A stretch of DNA of 5,187 nucleotides from JBBSGD01 sp038254435. GTDB lineage: Bacteria; Actinomycetota; CADDZG01; WHSQ01. The translations under genes and the position numbers were made by a program. The stretch lies in contig JBBSGD010000100.1 in NCBI GenBank assembly GCA_038254435.1, forward strand, positions 1 to 5,187. Reading direction: 5' to 3'. Under the pieces are notes generated by a model, which made no database searches, was not told the origin of the DNA, and was given only the letters and a program-made list of their open reading frames with translations. Below are positions 4,922-5,187 of the stretch, in pieces (the stretch's first letter is position 1; every line of letters starts with the position of its first letter).

Positions 4922-5187
4922 TCAGTCAACTTCGGGCGGTGCAACGAGGCTTTCGAGAGAGCGCCTATCGCGCGTCATCGAAGCAAGCACATCGAAAGGC
5001 TTGCGGAGCAGCCTGCGTTCGAGAAGGTTCATGAGTCCACAGTCGCTGGTTAGCTCTGCCGCAACTCGGCCCTCGGACGACTCGAAGCGTTGATACGCGG
5101 TAAAAATTGCCGTGGCGCGCGACGGAAAACTCATGCAGCAAGAGACCTCGACCACCTCTCCCGGCGTCAGCTCGCGACGAAATCGCA
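4922..5187 (-). CDS. C-terminal part of a possible hotdog-fold thioesterase (5' end outside window)
   Basis: The minus-strand frame is open from the right edge to the TGA at 4922-4924 and gives 87 complete codons; the GTG at 5155 is probably internal, since the reading frame and the protein pattern continue upstream of it. The sequence begins RFRRELTPGEVVEVSCCMSF, followed by TAIFTAYQRF, GRVAAELTSDCGLMNLLERR and LRKPFDVLASM. A charged strand with PGE/V-x-V, a central strand, a second strand with VAAEL and then an arginine-rich strand leading to a Pro and a short helix resemble the C-terminal half of acyl-CoA thioesterase-like hotdog proteins. The catalytic N-terminal half is not in the window, so the assignment is tentative. 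Some A/T-ending codons make it less strongly coding than its neighbours. The alternative is an unrelated hypothetical protein. Confidence 0.45.
   Translation of the reverse strand, partial: RFRRELTPGEVVEVSCCMSFPSRATAIFTAYQRFESSEGRVAAELTSDCGLMNLLERRLLRKPFDVLASMTRDRRSLESLVAPPEVD

Noticed and set aside
4865..5053. 62-residue + strand frame at the right edge
   Set aside because: No ribosome binding site, its start lies in the hairpin loop at 4865 and it is antisense to a frame that continues beyond the window.
1..5187. CRISPR array, insertion sequence, tRNA or phage attachment site
   Set aside because: No regularly spaced direct repeats, no long terminal inverted repeats with target duplications, no transposase or integrase motifs and no tRNA cloverleaf with a TTC-type T arm were seen on either strand.

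Overview
This is a GC-rich (by eye about two-thirds G+C) bacterial chromosomal window with strong G/C preference at third codon positions. It most resembles a high-GC environmental bacterium. An actinobacterial host is my best guess, from the Ala/Arg-rich secreted protein, the strong GGAGG-type ribosome binding sites and a possible leaderless gene, but nothing in the window fixes the phylum. I see no rRNA, tRNA, CRISPR array, transposase, integrase or phage gene. It reads as a patch of metabolic genes in small transcription units.

Layout. At the left edge is the C-terminal part of a START/SRPBCC-fold protein on + (2-301). It converges, with only 13 bases between stop codons, on a minus-strand ring-cleaving dioxygenase of the vicinal-oxygen-chelate (MhqO/PcpA-like) family (315-1238). 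Upstream of that gene and on the same strand is a two-helix membrane microprotein of 56-57 residues (1321-1494), too short for usual ORF cut-offs but with a near-consensus ribosome binding site. The 250-base divergent region (1495-1744) holds a tandem octamer merging into a perfect 7-bp hairpin just upstream of the microprotein gene, and the ribosome binding site of the large + strand gene.

The centre (1745-4300) is one 851-residue exported protein. It has a signal peptide, an N-terminal beta region, an (alpha/alpha)6-barrel glycosidase region with features like glycogen-debranching enzymes, and a C-terminal beta domain. Four cysteines fall in two close pairs, as expected outside the cytoplasm. 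Downstream are a small hairpin without a U tract, a possible promoter placed for leaderless transcription, and an unrecognised 133-residue protein (4396-4797). At the right edge a minus-strand gene enters from outside the window (4922-5187); its C-terminal part weakly suggests a hotdog-fold thioesterase. A palindrome and a hairpin that share bases lie between these last two convergent genes.

How they fit together. The dioxygenase and the microprotein may be co-transcribed, in an aromatic-compound or quinone detoxification unit. The exported glycosidase is a separate carbohydrate-degrading function read in the opposite direction. No known multi-gene system can be assembled from the window. The points most worth following are the unannotated microprotein with its leader structure and the divergent exported glycosidase.
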